Below are positions 16,829 to 24,642 of a stretch of 64,000 bases of DNA, one piece after another. The translations under genes were made by a program, and so were the position numbers. A model generated the notes under the pieces. The model was not told where the DNA came from and ran no database searches. It saw only the letters and a list, made by a program, of their open reading frames with translations. This DNA comes from Mycolicibacterium tusciae (lineage in GTDB: Bacteria > Actinomycetota > Actinomycetes > Mycobacteriales > Mycobacteriaceae), in NCBI RefSeq assembly GCF_002086795.1, contig NZ_MVIM01000017.1, positions 51,144 to 115,143 of the forward strand, given 5' to 3'. The first letter of the stretch is position 1; each line of letters begins with the position of its first letter.

Positions 16829-17395
16829 ATGGCCAGCGTCGTTTCTCGGGAGGCCTACTTCGAGACCGGTCTCGATGTGCTGTCCGATCTCGGCTATGGG
16901 GGGCTCAAGCTTGCAGAGGTTTGTCACCGTCTCGGTGTCACGACCGGATCCTTCTATCACTACTTCACCAATTGGCCGACCTACACCAAGGAACTGGTCG
17001 CGCACTGGGTGCAGGAGCGGACCGTGCTGGTGATTCAGGCGGTGCGCGGCGAGACGGACCCGCGCCGTCGCATCGACACCCTGATCGAGGTGGCACTGGG
17101 CCTGCCGCACGGCGCGGAGGCGGCGATCCGGGTATGGAGCTCGCTGGATCCGCACGTGCACGAGGTGCAGGCCATGGTCGACCGGCAGCGATTCGACATC
17201 ATGTACTCCTCGGCGTTGGAGATCCTGCAGATCAAACGGCAAGCGGAGGTCTTCGCCGCATGGTCGGTGTATGTGCTCGTCGGTTACGAGCAGTCGGCCC
17301 TGCCCCCCGACCCGGATGCGTTGGCGTGGATCGCCGGACAGATTCGCGGCAAGCTCGACAACGACGGGTTCGCTTCGGTGCCCGATAGTGACTGA
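16829..17395 (+). CDS. TetR family regulator
   Basis: The 188-residue protein has an N-terminal helix-turn-helix: LSDLGYGGLKLAEVCHRLGV followed by TTGSFYHYFTNWPTY. The C-terminal half is helical and unassigned. The ATG is preceded at 8 nt by TAGGGT (16815-16820), a possible leaderless -10. The last 8 bases overlap the next gene (GTG 17388), so it is probably co-expressed with the membrane protein and FUSC transporter downstream. I recall a TetR gene (Rv0158) near pntAB in M. tuberculosis. Confidence 0.9.
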   Translation: MASVVSREAYFETGLDVLSDLGYGGLKLAEVCHRLGVTTGSFYHYFTNWPTYTKELVAHWVQERTVLVIQAVRGETDPRRRIDTLIEVALGLPHGAEAAIRVWSSLDPHVHEVQAMVDRQRFDIMYSSALEILQIKRQAEVFAAWSVYVLVGYEQSALPPDPDALAWIAGQIRGKLDNDGFASVPDSD

Positions 17396-17906
17396 CGCAG
17401 CATCCGCCACCGAGCCGGTCGAGGTCGAGCACGTCGTCGCGATGCTGCGGGAGCGTCTGTACGGGGCGATCTCGTGTCTGGCGACCCTGGCGATTCTGGC
17501 GCGGTACAGCGATGGGGAAACCAGCGCCTTGGCAAGGATCCTCGATATCGCGGTGGCCACCGGCGGTCTGTGGGCCGCCAGCCTGCTGTCGCACTTCGTG
17601 GCGCAGATGGCGGTGTTCGGTAAGGCACCGCGAGGGCGGCACTGGATCCAGCTACTGCAGGCGTCAGGTCAGATTCTCTGGGCCGCCGTTCCCCCGGTGA
17701 TCGTCTTGCTGCTTGCGGTGTTCGACGTCCTCGACACCGACACCGCGATGTGGATCGGGATGTGGACGCTGGTGGGCGAGCTGGGCGTCATTGCGTTTCT
17801 CGCGATGCGACGCACCCGGTTGCCGGGGTGGCAGCAGGCGATATCGGTCGCCGGGCTCGTCAGCCTCGGGCTGCTCGTCGTCGGCATCAAGACGCTTGCG
17901 CACTGA
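17388..17906 (+). CDS. Four-helix membrane protein of unknown function
   Basis: The 172-residue product starts at GTG 17388, which overlaps the TetR stop by 8 bp. Hydrophobic segments lie around LYGAISCLATLAILA, VATGGLWAASLLSHFVAQ, ILWAAVPPVIVLLLAVF, MWTLVGELGVIAFLAM and ISVAGLVSLGLLVVGI. No family was recognised with certainty. It is followed after 1 bp by the FUSC gene, so a role linked to that transporter and to the TetR regulator is likely from context only. Confidence 0.75.
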   Translation: MTDAASATEPVEVEHVVAMLRERLYGAISCLATLAILARYSDGETSALARILDIAVATGGLWAASLLSHFVAQMAVFGKAPRGRHWIQLLQASGQILWAAVPPVIVLLLAVFDVLDTDTAMWIGMWTLVGELGVIAFLAMRRTRLPGWQQAISVAGLVSLGLLVVGIKTLAH

Positions 17907-17907
17907 C

Positions 17908-20070
17908 ATGACGAACCTGTGGCGTCGCGCGGTCGATCGGCTTCGGCAGCGCGATCCCGAGTTCGACGCGCTGCGGCGTGCCGTGCGCGCGGCGCTCGTG
18001 TTGCCGGTCGCGGCGGCGGTCGGGTTCGCCGTCGGCGATTCGCAGACCGCGCTGTTCAGCATCTTCGGCTCGGTGGCACTGCTCATCCTCGTGGACTTTC
18101 CCGGAAACCGTCCGGCCCGGGCACTCGCCTACTTCGGGCTCGGCGTCAACGGCTTCGTCCTGATCACCCTCGGGACGCTGGTGGCCGACCATCCGTGGAT
18201 CAGTGTCGCGGTGATGTTCGTCCTCGGTGTGGTGGTGACGTTTTCCGGTGTGCTCAGCGAGATCGTCGCCGCCGGCCAGCGGGCCACCCTTCTGACGTTC
18301 GTACTGCCCGCCTGCACACCGGTCGGCCCGATCGGCGATCGTCTGCTCGGTTGGATCGTCGCGCTGGCGGTCTGCGTGCCCGCCGCCCTGTTCCTTCTCC
18401 CGCCACGCCATCACGACGAGTTGCGCCGCCATTCGGCACTGGTGTGCACCCGGCTGGCCGACACCTTGGAGGGCAGCGGAAGCGCCAAAGACGCGACCCG
18501 CGCCATGAATTCGCTGTGGGAGAGCTTCCTCGGCGCCGACTTCCGGCCGGTCGGGCTCACCGCGGGCAGCCGGGCGCTGGTGCGGGTCGTCGACGACCTC
18601 GGCTTCCTGGCGGACCGCATCACCGACGACACCGGCCGCCAACTCGGTGACCTCAAGCCACCGTTGATGCGCGTGCTGCGGGATTGCGCCGCCGTACTCA
18701 GTGTTCCCGAACCCTCGGCTCGTGCGGCCCGAGGCACGGATCTCAACTCCGCACTGGCCGAATTGCGATCGATCGCACAGGGCCGCTATCGCGAGGACAT
18801 CCTCGAGATACTCGGCGTGCCCGACGACGCGGCGGCCGTGGACGTCGGGCGAAAGCTGTTGGGGCGACGTACCTTCTCGGCCACCGTCGGTGTGACCGGC
18901 CGAATCATCCGCAACGCCGCCGAGGCCGACGCGCGTCCGGTCTGGGCACGGGTCCTCGGGCGACGCCTGCCGCCCACGGGGACCGCCGACTGGGTGATGC
19001 CGGAGACGGCGGCGGTCGCGGCGATCACCAAGGGACTGGTAGCCACCAGGGCGGTGGTGCTGCGCAGCAGTCTGCGTACCGGTCTCGGCTTGGCTCTCGC
19101 TGTCGCCGTCACCCAGGTGTTCCCACTGCAGAACGGCTTCTGGGTCGTGTTGGGCGCCATGTCGGTGCTGCGCAGCAGTGCGCTGTCGACCGGCACCCGC
19201 GTCGTGCGTGCGGTCGCGGGCACCACGCTCGGCTTCCTCCTGGGTGTGGTCGTCATCGAACTGGTCGGGGTCGACCCGATCGTCATGTGGGTCCTGCTGC
19301 CGGTGGTGGCGTTCGGTTCGGCGTTCGTACCCGAGGTCGCGTCGTTCATCGCCGGTCAGGCGGCGTTCACCATGATGGTGCTGATCATCTTCAACCTGAT
19401 CAGGCCGACGGGATGGAGCGTCGGGCTGATCCGCATCCAGGACGTCGTCATCGGCGCCGGAGTGGGCATCGTCGTTTCGGTCCTGCTGTGGCCGCGCGGC
19501 GTACGCACCCGGGTGTCGAAGGTCATCGACGCGTCCTTCGCCGTCGGCGCCTCGTTCCTCACGGCGGCCGTACTGCGGGTCACCCGCGGTGCGTCCGAAG
19601 AGGCCACCGACAAGGTGATCGCGCTCAGTCACGACGCGCTGGAGGCCTCACGCACCGTTGACGACGCTGTGCGACAGTATCTTTCGGAGAGCGGCGGGGC
19701 CGCCGACGTCCGGGCTCCGATCGTCCGGCGGGCCAACCGCGCGGTCCGGTTGCGCGCTGCTGCCGAATTGATCGCCGACGTCGTCCCACCACCGCACGGT
19801 GTCTACCCGCTTACCCGCGCGGTGCTCGAGAGTCACACCGAAGCGGTGTGCCGTCACGTCACCGGCGGCTCAGCCGGGACGGCGCTGGACCCGATCAGCG
19901 ACGACTTCGTGATCGCGCTGCGCGCCGACGCCTCCGATGACGAACTTGCCGTCGCGGCGGCGCTGCCGTTGGTCACCGCCGCCGCACACATCGGGGAGCT
20001 GGAGCTCCTCTATCCGAGAAGCGATTCCAGCGACCACGACGATCTCAGCGTCAAACCCGGTGCGGCATGA
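17908..20070 (+). CDS. FUSC family (aromatic acid exporter-like) membrane protein
   Basis: The 720-residue protein has two repeated membrane blocks. One is residues 30-170 (VLPVAAAVGFAVGDSQTALFSIFGSVALLILVD). The other is about 380-540 and holds the FUSC_2-like VAVTQVFPLQNGFWVVLGAM and GTTLGFLLGVVVIELVG. Soluble domains follow each. FUSC/YccS-type proteins are thought to export aromatic acids or related organic anions. ATG 17908 is preferred: it is 1 bp after the previous stop and opens directly on the N-terminal amphipathic region. The 3' end overlaps the convergent pirin gene by 20 bp. Confidence 0.85.
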   Translation: MTNLWRRAVDRLRQRDPEFDALRRAVRAALVLPVAAAVGFAVGDSQTALFSIFGSVALLILVDFPGNRPARALAYFGLGVNGFVLITLGTLVADHPWISVAVMFVLGVVVTFSGVLSEIVAAGQRATLLTFVLPACTPVGPIGDRLLGWIVALAVCVPAALFLLPPRHHDELRRHSALVCTRLADTLEGSGSAKDATRAMNSLWESFLGADFRPVGLTAGSRALVRVVDDLGFLADRITDDTGRQLGDLKPPLMRVLRDCAAVLSVPEPSARAARGTDLNSALAELRSIAQGRYREDILEILGVPDDAAAVDVGRKLLGRRTFSATVGVTGRIIRNAAEADARPVWARVLGRRLPPTGTADWVMPETAAVAAITKGLVATRAVVLRSSLRTGLGLALAVAVTQVFPLQNGFWVVLGAMSVLRSSALSTGTRVVRAVAGTTLGFLLGVVVIELVGVDPIVMWVLLPVVAFGSAFVPEVASFIAGQAAFTMMVLIIFNLIRPTGWSVGLIRIQDVVIGAGVGIVVSVLLWPRGVRTRVSKVIDASFAVGASFLTAAVLRVTRGASEEATDKVIALSHDALEASRTVDDAVRQYLSESGGAADVRAPIVRRANRAVRLRAAAELIADVVPPPHGVYPLTRAVLESHTEAVCRHVTGGSAGTALDPISDDFVIALRADASDDELAVAAALPLVTAAAHIGELELLYPRSDSSDHDDLSVKPGAA

Positions 20071-21049
20071 GCGCGTCCGGCGGGACGGCTCCGAACTTGC
20101 CGTTGTTGTAATCCTCGAGTGCCTCGATGAGTTCCGTCTTGGTGTTCATCACGAACGGTCCGTACTGGAACACCGGCTCGCGGATCGGCTTACCGCCGAG
20201 CAGCAGAACCTCGAGTGCGGGGCGGTGCGCATCTTGCCCCGCGTCGGCGCTCACGGTGATCCGGTCGCCCGGCCCGAGCACGGCCAACTGGCCCTGGTGA
20301 ATGGGATGACCGACCGGTCCGACCGCGCCGCGGCCCGAGAGCACATAGACGAGCGCGTTGAAGTCGCGGTTCCACGGGAGGTTCAGTCTCGCGCCCGGCT
20401 GGATCGTGCTGTGCGCCATGGTGATCGGGGTGTGCGTGGCACCCGGGCCCCGGAGCCGCTCGGCCGTCGACATCGGATCTGCGTGTCCGGCGATGTCACC
20501 CGCGATGAGGCGGACCAGCGCCCCACCGTCGTCGGAGGACAGCAGTTTGGCCTGGGTCCCCTCGATGGCCTGGTACCTGGGCGTGGCGAACTTGTCCTTG
20601 CGCGGCAGATTCACCCATAGCTGGATGCCGTGGAACAGGCCGCCGCTCTCGACCAGTTCGGCCGGCGGCGTTTCGATGTGCAGGATTCCCGAGCCCGCGG
20701 TCATCCACTGGGTGGCACCGTCGGTGATCAATCCGCCGCCGCCATGCGAATCCTGGTGCGCGAAGCGCCCGTCCAGCATGTAGGTGACGGTCTCGAACCC
20801 GCGGTGCGGGTGCCAGTCGGTGCCTCGGGGCTCACCCGGTTCGTACTCCACCTCGCCCATCTGGTCCATGTGGACGAACGGATCGAGATCGGCGCTGTCG
20901 ACGCCGGCGAACGCGCGCACGACGGGGAAGCCCTCACCTTCGTAGCCGCGTGGACCGGTGGTGACCGACCGGACGGGGCGTTCGGTATCGGACGGTTGGG
21001 CCGCGGCGATCCTCGGCAGTGTCAGGGTGTCAGCGGTGATGGCAGGCAT
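20051..21049 (-). CDS. Pirin family protein
   Basis: The 332-residue bicupin has the pirin core: FVHMDQMGEVEYEPGE, GTDWHPHRGFETVTYMLDG (metal His pair), HQDSHGGGGLITDGATQWMTAGSGILHIE and LWVNLPRKDKF. Family members bind Fe or other metals and some have quercetinase activity; others are regulators. The C-terminal cupin continues with ALVYVLSGRGAVGP. Three 10-bp direct repeats lie just upstream (21075-21104). It is convergent with the FUSC gene and downstream of ptsI on the same strand. Confidence 0.92.
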   Translation of the reverse strand: MPAITADTLTLPRIAAAQPSDTERPVRSVTTGPRGYEGEGFPVVRAFAGVDSADLDPFVHMDQMGEVEYEPGEPRGTDWHPHRGFETVTYMLDGRFAHQDSHGGGGLITDGATQWMTAGSGILHIETPPAELVESGGLFHGIQLWVNLPRKDKFATPRYQAIEGTQAKLLSSDDGGALVRLIAGDIAGHADPMSTAERLRGPGATHTPITMAHSTIQPGARLNLPWNRDFNALVYVLSGRGAVGPVGHPIHQGQLAVLGPGDRITVSADAGQDAHRPALEVLLLGGKPIREPVFQYGPFVMNTKTELIEALEDYNNGKFGAVPPDALMPHRV

Positions 21050-21074
21050 GCCACGACTAACCGGACCGTAGTCC

Positions 21075-21104
21075 GAATTATTCCGTATTATTCCTTATCA
21101 TTCC
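21075..21104. promoter_or_regulatory. Three tandem 10-bp repeats upstream of pirin
   Basis: GAATTATTCC, GTATTATTCC and TTATCATTCC follow each other without spacer. On the pirin coding strand they read as GGAATNAT-type units once per helical turn, in an A+T-rich patch 26-55 bp upstream of the pirin ATG. The patch also covers the ptsI stop codon. This looks like a multi-site operator or activator array for the pirin gene. Confidence 0.5.
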
Positions 21105-22789
21105 AAAGCGCCCAGCGCCGCTGCCCGCGCTTGCGCCGCGGTGCTCGCCGCGAGCACGGCCTCGGCCGCGTCGCGGCACTGCTGCAGCGACACCTGAGCG
21201 AGTTTGGCGCCCACACCCTGTACGGCCGCGGCCGCCGCCGACAACGACGTCACACCCAAGCCCGCCAGCACGCAGGCGAGCAGCGGATCCGCGGCGGCTT
21301 CCCCACACACACCGACGGGCTTGCCCACCGCGGCGCCCGCCCTCGCCGCCATGGCGACCAAGGTCAGCACCGCGGGCTGCCATGGGTCGGTGAGCGCGGC
21401 GAGTTCGGCCGACATACGGTCGGCGGCCATCGTGTACTGCGCCAGATCATTGGTCCCGATCGACAAGAAGTCCACGTGCTCGAGAATGCGGTCGGCCAGC
21501 AGAGCCGCAGCCGGCACCTCGATCATCACGCCCGGTGTCAGTCCGTGCGAACGGACTTGCGCGGCAAAGTGTTCGGCTTCCTGCGCCGTCGCGATCATCG
21601 GTGCCATCACCCACGGCGGATTGCCGGTGCGTTTGCCCGCGGCGGCAATGGCCTCGAGTTGGCGGTCCAGCAGAGCCGGATTGATGCCCGCGACCCGGAT
21701 GCCGCGCACACCGAGCGCGGGGTTGGCCTCGTTGGGATGGTCGGCGAACTTCAGCGGCTTGTCCGAACCCGCGTCCAGTGTCCTGACCACCACCTTGTGC
21801 CCGGCGAATGCGTCGAGCACCTCGGCGTAGATGTCGGTCTGCTCCTCGACGGACGGCTCGGTTTCCCGATTGAGGAAGCACAGTTCGGTGCGGAACAACC
21901 CGATGCCCTCGGCCGCGGTGTCCCTGGCGGCCCGCGCGGCGGCGCCGTCCTGCACGTTGGCAAGGACCGCGACCGCGTGACCGTCGGAGGTGGCACCGGG
22001 TCCGGACCATCCCGCGGCGCGTTCGGCGTCTCGGCGCGCCGCCTCGACGGCCTCGCCCGCGGCCGCCGAGTCCGGCGTGACGGTCACGGTTCCCGCGGTG
22101 CCGTCGACGAGCACCATCGTTCCCGCCTCGACGGCGTCCAGGCCCTCGACGGCGACGACGCACGGGATGCCGAGCTGGCGCGCGATGATCGCCGTGTGGC
22201 TGGTGGGCCCACCCAGCGTCGTGGCCAGCGCGACGACGAGCGCCGGGTCCAGACCTGCGGTATCGGCCGGGGCGAGGTCGTCGGCGCACAGGATCGACGG
22301 TGCCGAGGGCAGCGGCACGCCCGGTTCGGGCAGCCCCTTGAGTTCTGCGATCACGCGGTCGCGGATGTCGCGCAGGTCCGTGACCCGTTCGGCCATCAGC
22401 CCGCCGAGTTTGGTGAACATCTCGGCGAACTGGTCCACCGCGCCGATCACCGCGCGTACCGCGGGCGCGCCGGTGGCGATGCGCTTCTCGGCGGCGGCCA
22501 GCCATGCCCGGTCCTGCGCCAGGGTCGCGGTGGCGGCCAGCACCTCCGAGGCGGCGCCGGTTGCATGCGCCGCGCGGTCACGCAGCCGCGTTGCGACCGC
22601 CGATGCGGCGGCGGCGAAGCGGTCGGCCTCCGCGGGCCGATCCGGTTCGGCGACGTCGCCCGCGTCGTCGATGGACGTGGGCAGCCGGCCCGGCCGGATC
22701 ACCGGTGCGTAGGCCACGCCCGGCACCACCGGGACGCCACGAAGGGCGGTGCCGGGTAACAGTGACGTGTTCGCGGATGAGGCGGTCAT
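21098..22789 (-). CDS. ptsI: PTS enzyme I (phosphoenolpyruvate-protein phosphotransferase)
   Basis: The 563-residue protein transfers phosphate from PEP to HPr. Seen: GGPTSHTAIIARQLGIP with the phospho-accepting His, LFRTELCFLNRET, the PEP-binding IGTNDLAQYTMAADR and the C-terminal GVCGEAAADP. The frame is open much further upstream, but ATG 22789 is chosen. It lies 7 nt after TAATCT (22797-22802), itself 16 bp from TTGACT, and the N-terminus then fits the family. It is divergent from fruR-fruK-fruA-ptsH and supplies the general PTS component. Confidence 0.96.
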   Translation of the reverse strand: MTASSANTSLLPGTALRGVPVVPGVAYAPVIRPGRLPTSIDDAGDVAEPDRPAEADRFAAAASAVATRLRDRAAHATGAASEVLAATATLAQDRAWLAAAEKRIATGAPAVRAVIGAVDQFAEMFTKLGGLMAERVTDLRDIRDRVIAELKGLPEPGVPLPSAPSILCADDLAPADTAGLDPALVVALATTLGGPTSHTAIIARQLGIPCVVAVEGLDAVEAGTMVLVDGTAGTVTVTPDSAAAGEAVEAARRDAERAAGWSGPGATSDGHAVAVLANVQDGAAARAARDTAAEGIGLFRTELCFLNRETEPSVEEQTDIYAEVLDAFAGHKVVVRTLDAGSDKPLKFADHPNEANPALGVRGIRVAGINPALLDRQLEAIAAAGKRTGNPPWVMAPMIATAQEAEHFAAQVRSHGLTPGVMIEVPAAALLADRILEHVDFLSIGTNDLAQYTMAADRMSAELAALTDPWQPAVLTLVAMAARAGAAVGKPVGVCGEAAADPLLACVLAGLGVTSLSAAAAAVQGVGAKLAQVSLQQCRDAAEAVLAASTAAQARAAALGALE

Positions 22790-22796
22790 GTGAACC

Positions 22797-22842
22797 AGAT
22801 TACAAGAAATGGTTGACAAGTCAACACAAACAGTAGTAAAAC
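22797..22842. promoter_or_regulatory. Divergent ptsI/fruR promoters sharing one palindrome
   Basis: A perfect 14-bp palindrome GTTGACAAGTCAAC (22812-22825) contains TTGACA for the rightward fruR operon and, on the other strand, TTGACT for ptsI. The ptsI -10 is TAATCT (22797-22802, minus strand, 16-bp spacer). The fruR -10 may be TAAAAC (22837-22842, 18-bp spacer). A regulator bound at the palindrome would block both polymerases; FruR, encoded next door, is the obvious candidate. Confidence 0.7.
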
Positions 22843-22891
22843 CAATTAAATCAACATTCAGAAGCCTGGATACCCACACATACGGAGCGCC

Positions 22892-23659
22892 ATGTACGCC
22901 GAAGAGCGTCAGCAAGCGATCGCCTCGCTGGTGATCGCCAACGGCCGCGCCTCGGTCGCCGAACTGGCACAGACCCACGACGTCACCACCGAGACGGTGC
23001 GGCGCGACCTCGCCGCACTCGAGAAGGCCGGAGTCCTGCGGCGCGTGCACGGCGGCGCGGTTCCGGTGCGCGCGCTGCATCTCGTCGAGGCCGGCGTGGG
23101 CGAACGAGAGGCCACCCGAGCCGAACACAAGGACGCGATCGCGGCGGCCGCCGCCGAACTCCTCCCCCAAGACGGCTCCACCGTCCTGTTGGACGCGGGC
23201 ACCACCACTGCGCGCATCGCCGCCCACCTGCCCACCGATCGGGAACTGATCGTGGTGACCAACTCGATACCCGTCGCCGCGCGCCTGGCCGCCCTGCCCT
23301 CGGTCTCACTGCAACTGCTCGGCGGCAGGGTGCGTGGTGTCACGCAGGCCGCGGTCGGCGAACAGACACTGCGGGTGCTCGACACGCTCCGAGTGGACAT
23401 GGCGTTCATCGGGACCAATGGCATCAGCGTCCGTCACGGCCTGTCCACGCCGGACAGCGACGAGGCCGCGGTGAAGCGGGCCATGGTGAACGCGGCGAAT
23501 TATGTAGTGGCGGTGGCGGACTCCTCCAAGATCGGCCGCGAAGACTTCGTCAGTTTCGCGCCGCTGTCCAGTGTCGACACCCTGATCACCGACGCTGAGA
23601 TCACCGGCGCTGACCGCGCAGAACTCACCGACCACGGCGTCGAGGTGGTGGTCGCATGA
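22892..23659 (+). CDS. fruR: DeoR-family regulator of the fructose PTS
   Basis: The 255-residue protein has an N-terminal DeoR helix-turn-helix (YAEERQQAIASLVIANGR, AELAQTHDVTTETVRRDLAAL, VLRRVHGGAVP) and the DeoRC sugar-phosphate sensor domain (LLDAGTTTARIAAHLP, VVTNSIPVAARLA, QLLGGRVRG, MAFIGTNGIS, VADSSKIGRE). The ligand is probably fructose-1-phosphate, by analogy with other fru operons. A GGAG site precedes the ATG. The stop overlaps fruK by 4 bp. The symbol rests on context. Confidence 0.9.
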   Translation: MYAEERQQAIASLVIANGRASVAELAQTHDVTTETVRRDLAALEKAGVLRRVHGGAVPVRALHLVEAGVGEREATRAEHKDAIAAAAAELLPQDGSTVLLDAGTTTARIAAHLPTDRELIVVTNSIPVAARLAALPSVSLQLLGGRVRGVTQAAVGEQTLRVLDTLRVDMAFIGTNGISVRHGLSTPDSDEAAVKRAMVNAANYVVAVADSSKIGREDFVSFAPLSSVDTLITDAEITGADRAELTDHGVEVVVA

Positions 23660-24642
23660 TCGTCACCGTCACGCCCAACCCGAGCATCGACCGCACCGTC
23701 ACCCTCACCACACCGCTGACGCGCGGCAGCGTGCACCGGGTCACCTCGGTCACCACCGAAGCGGGTGGCAAGGGCGTCAACGTCGCGCGCGCGTTGACGG
23801 CGGCCAGCGTCAAGGCCGTCGCACTGCTTCCCGCGCCCGCGGCCGATCCATTGATCACCGCTCTGCACAACGCCGCGGTGCCGTTCCGGTGCGTACCCAC
23901 CGACACGCCGGTACGGACCAACCTCGCGATCACCGAAAAAGACGGGACCACAACCAAGCTCAACGAACCCGGCGGTGCACTCGACGGTGCTGCCGTCGAC
24001 GCCCTCACGGAGTCCGTGGTCGCCGCGGCGGAGTCAGCGTCCTGGGTGGTGTTGTCGGGTTCGCTCCCGCCGGGAGTCCCCGACCACTGGTACGCCGACG
24101 TCGTGGCACGGCTCGCCGCGTTCGGATGCCGGATCGCCGTCGATACCTCCGACGCCCCGTTGACGGCCCTCGTCCAGTCGTTCGGCCGCGCCGCTCCCGA
24201 CCTCATCAAACCGAACGCCGAAGAACTCGCCGGTGTCCTCGGCCTCTCGCCGTTGGCATTGGAAGCCGCTGTCACCCAGGGCGATCCGGAGCCGGTGATC
24301 TCAGCAGCCCAGCAGTTGATCGATCGGGGTGTCGGCGCGGTGCTCGCCACCCTGGGCTCCGCGGGCGCCATCCTGGTCGACGACAACGGCGGCTGGTTCG
24401 CCACCCCGCCTCCCATCACGCCGCGCAGCACCGTCGGCGCCGGTGACGCCGCCCTCGCCGGATACCTCCGAGCCGAGGTCGGCGGCGCGACCCCACCTCA
24501 GCGACTGCAGATGGCGGTCGCCTACGGCAGCGCCGCTGCCGCGCTGCCCGGATCGGCTCAGCCGCACCCCGCCGATCTCGACCTCGACGCCGTCCACGTG
24601 ACACCCGTAGTTCCCGCAACCGATCCGAAAGTAGTGCCATGA
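23656..24642 (+). CDS. fruK: 1-phosphofructokinase
   Basis: The 328-residue PfkB-family kinase converts fructose-1-phosphate, the PTS product, to fructose-1,6-bisphosphate. Seen: VTPNPSIDRTVTL at the N-terminus, TTEAGGKGVNVARALTAA (substrate motif), WVVLSGSLPPGVPDHWYADV, LIKPNAEEL and the ATP/anion-hole motif TVGAGDAALAGYL with the catalytic Asp. It overlaps fruR by 4 bp and fruA by 4 bp, so expression is coupled. Confidence 0.96.
   Translation: MIVTVTPNPSIDRTVTLTTPLTRGSVHRVTSVTTEAGGKGVNVARALTAASVKAVALLPAPAADPLITALHNAAVPFRCVPTDTPVRTNLAITEKDGTTTKLNEPGGALDGAAVDALTESVVAAAESASWVVLSGSLPPGVPDHWYADVVARLAAFGCRIAVDTSDAPLTALVQSFGRAAPDLIKPNAEELAGVLGLSPLALEAAVTQGDPEPVISAAQQLIDRGVGAVLATLGSAGAILVDDNGGWFATPPPITPRSTVGAGDAALAGYLRAEVGGATPPQRLQMAVAYGSAAAALPGSAQPHPADLDLDAVHVTPVVPATDPKVVP

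Noticed and set aside
17887..19632. 581-codon open frame antisense to the FUSC gene
   Set aside because: High G+C makes long antisense frames common. Its translation is Arg/His/Gln/Asp-rich without hydrophobic pattern, while the sense strand has clear membrane segments.
20630..22759. 709-codon plus-strand frame over pirin and ptsI
   Set aside because: It is antisense to two well-supported genes, and its composition (Arg/Gly/His) is typical of shadow frames.
22790..23227. N-terminal extension of ptsI into fruR
   Set aside because: It would run antisense through the promoters and the fruR start. ATG 22789 fits the enzyme I N-terminus and the -10 spacing.
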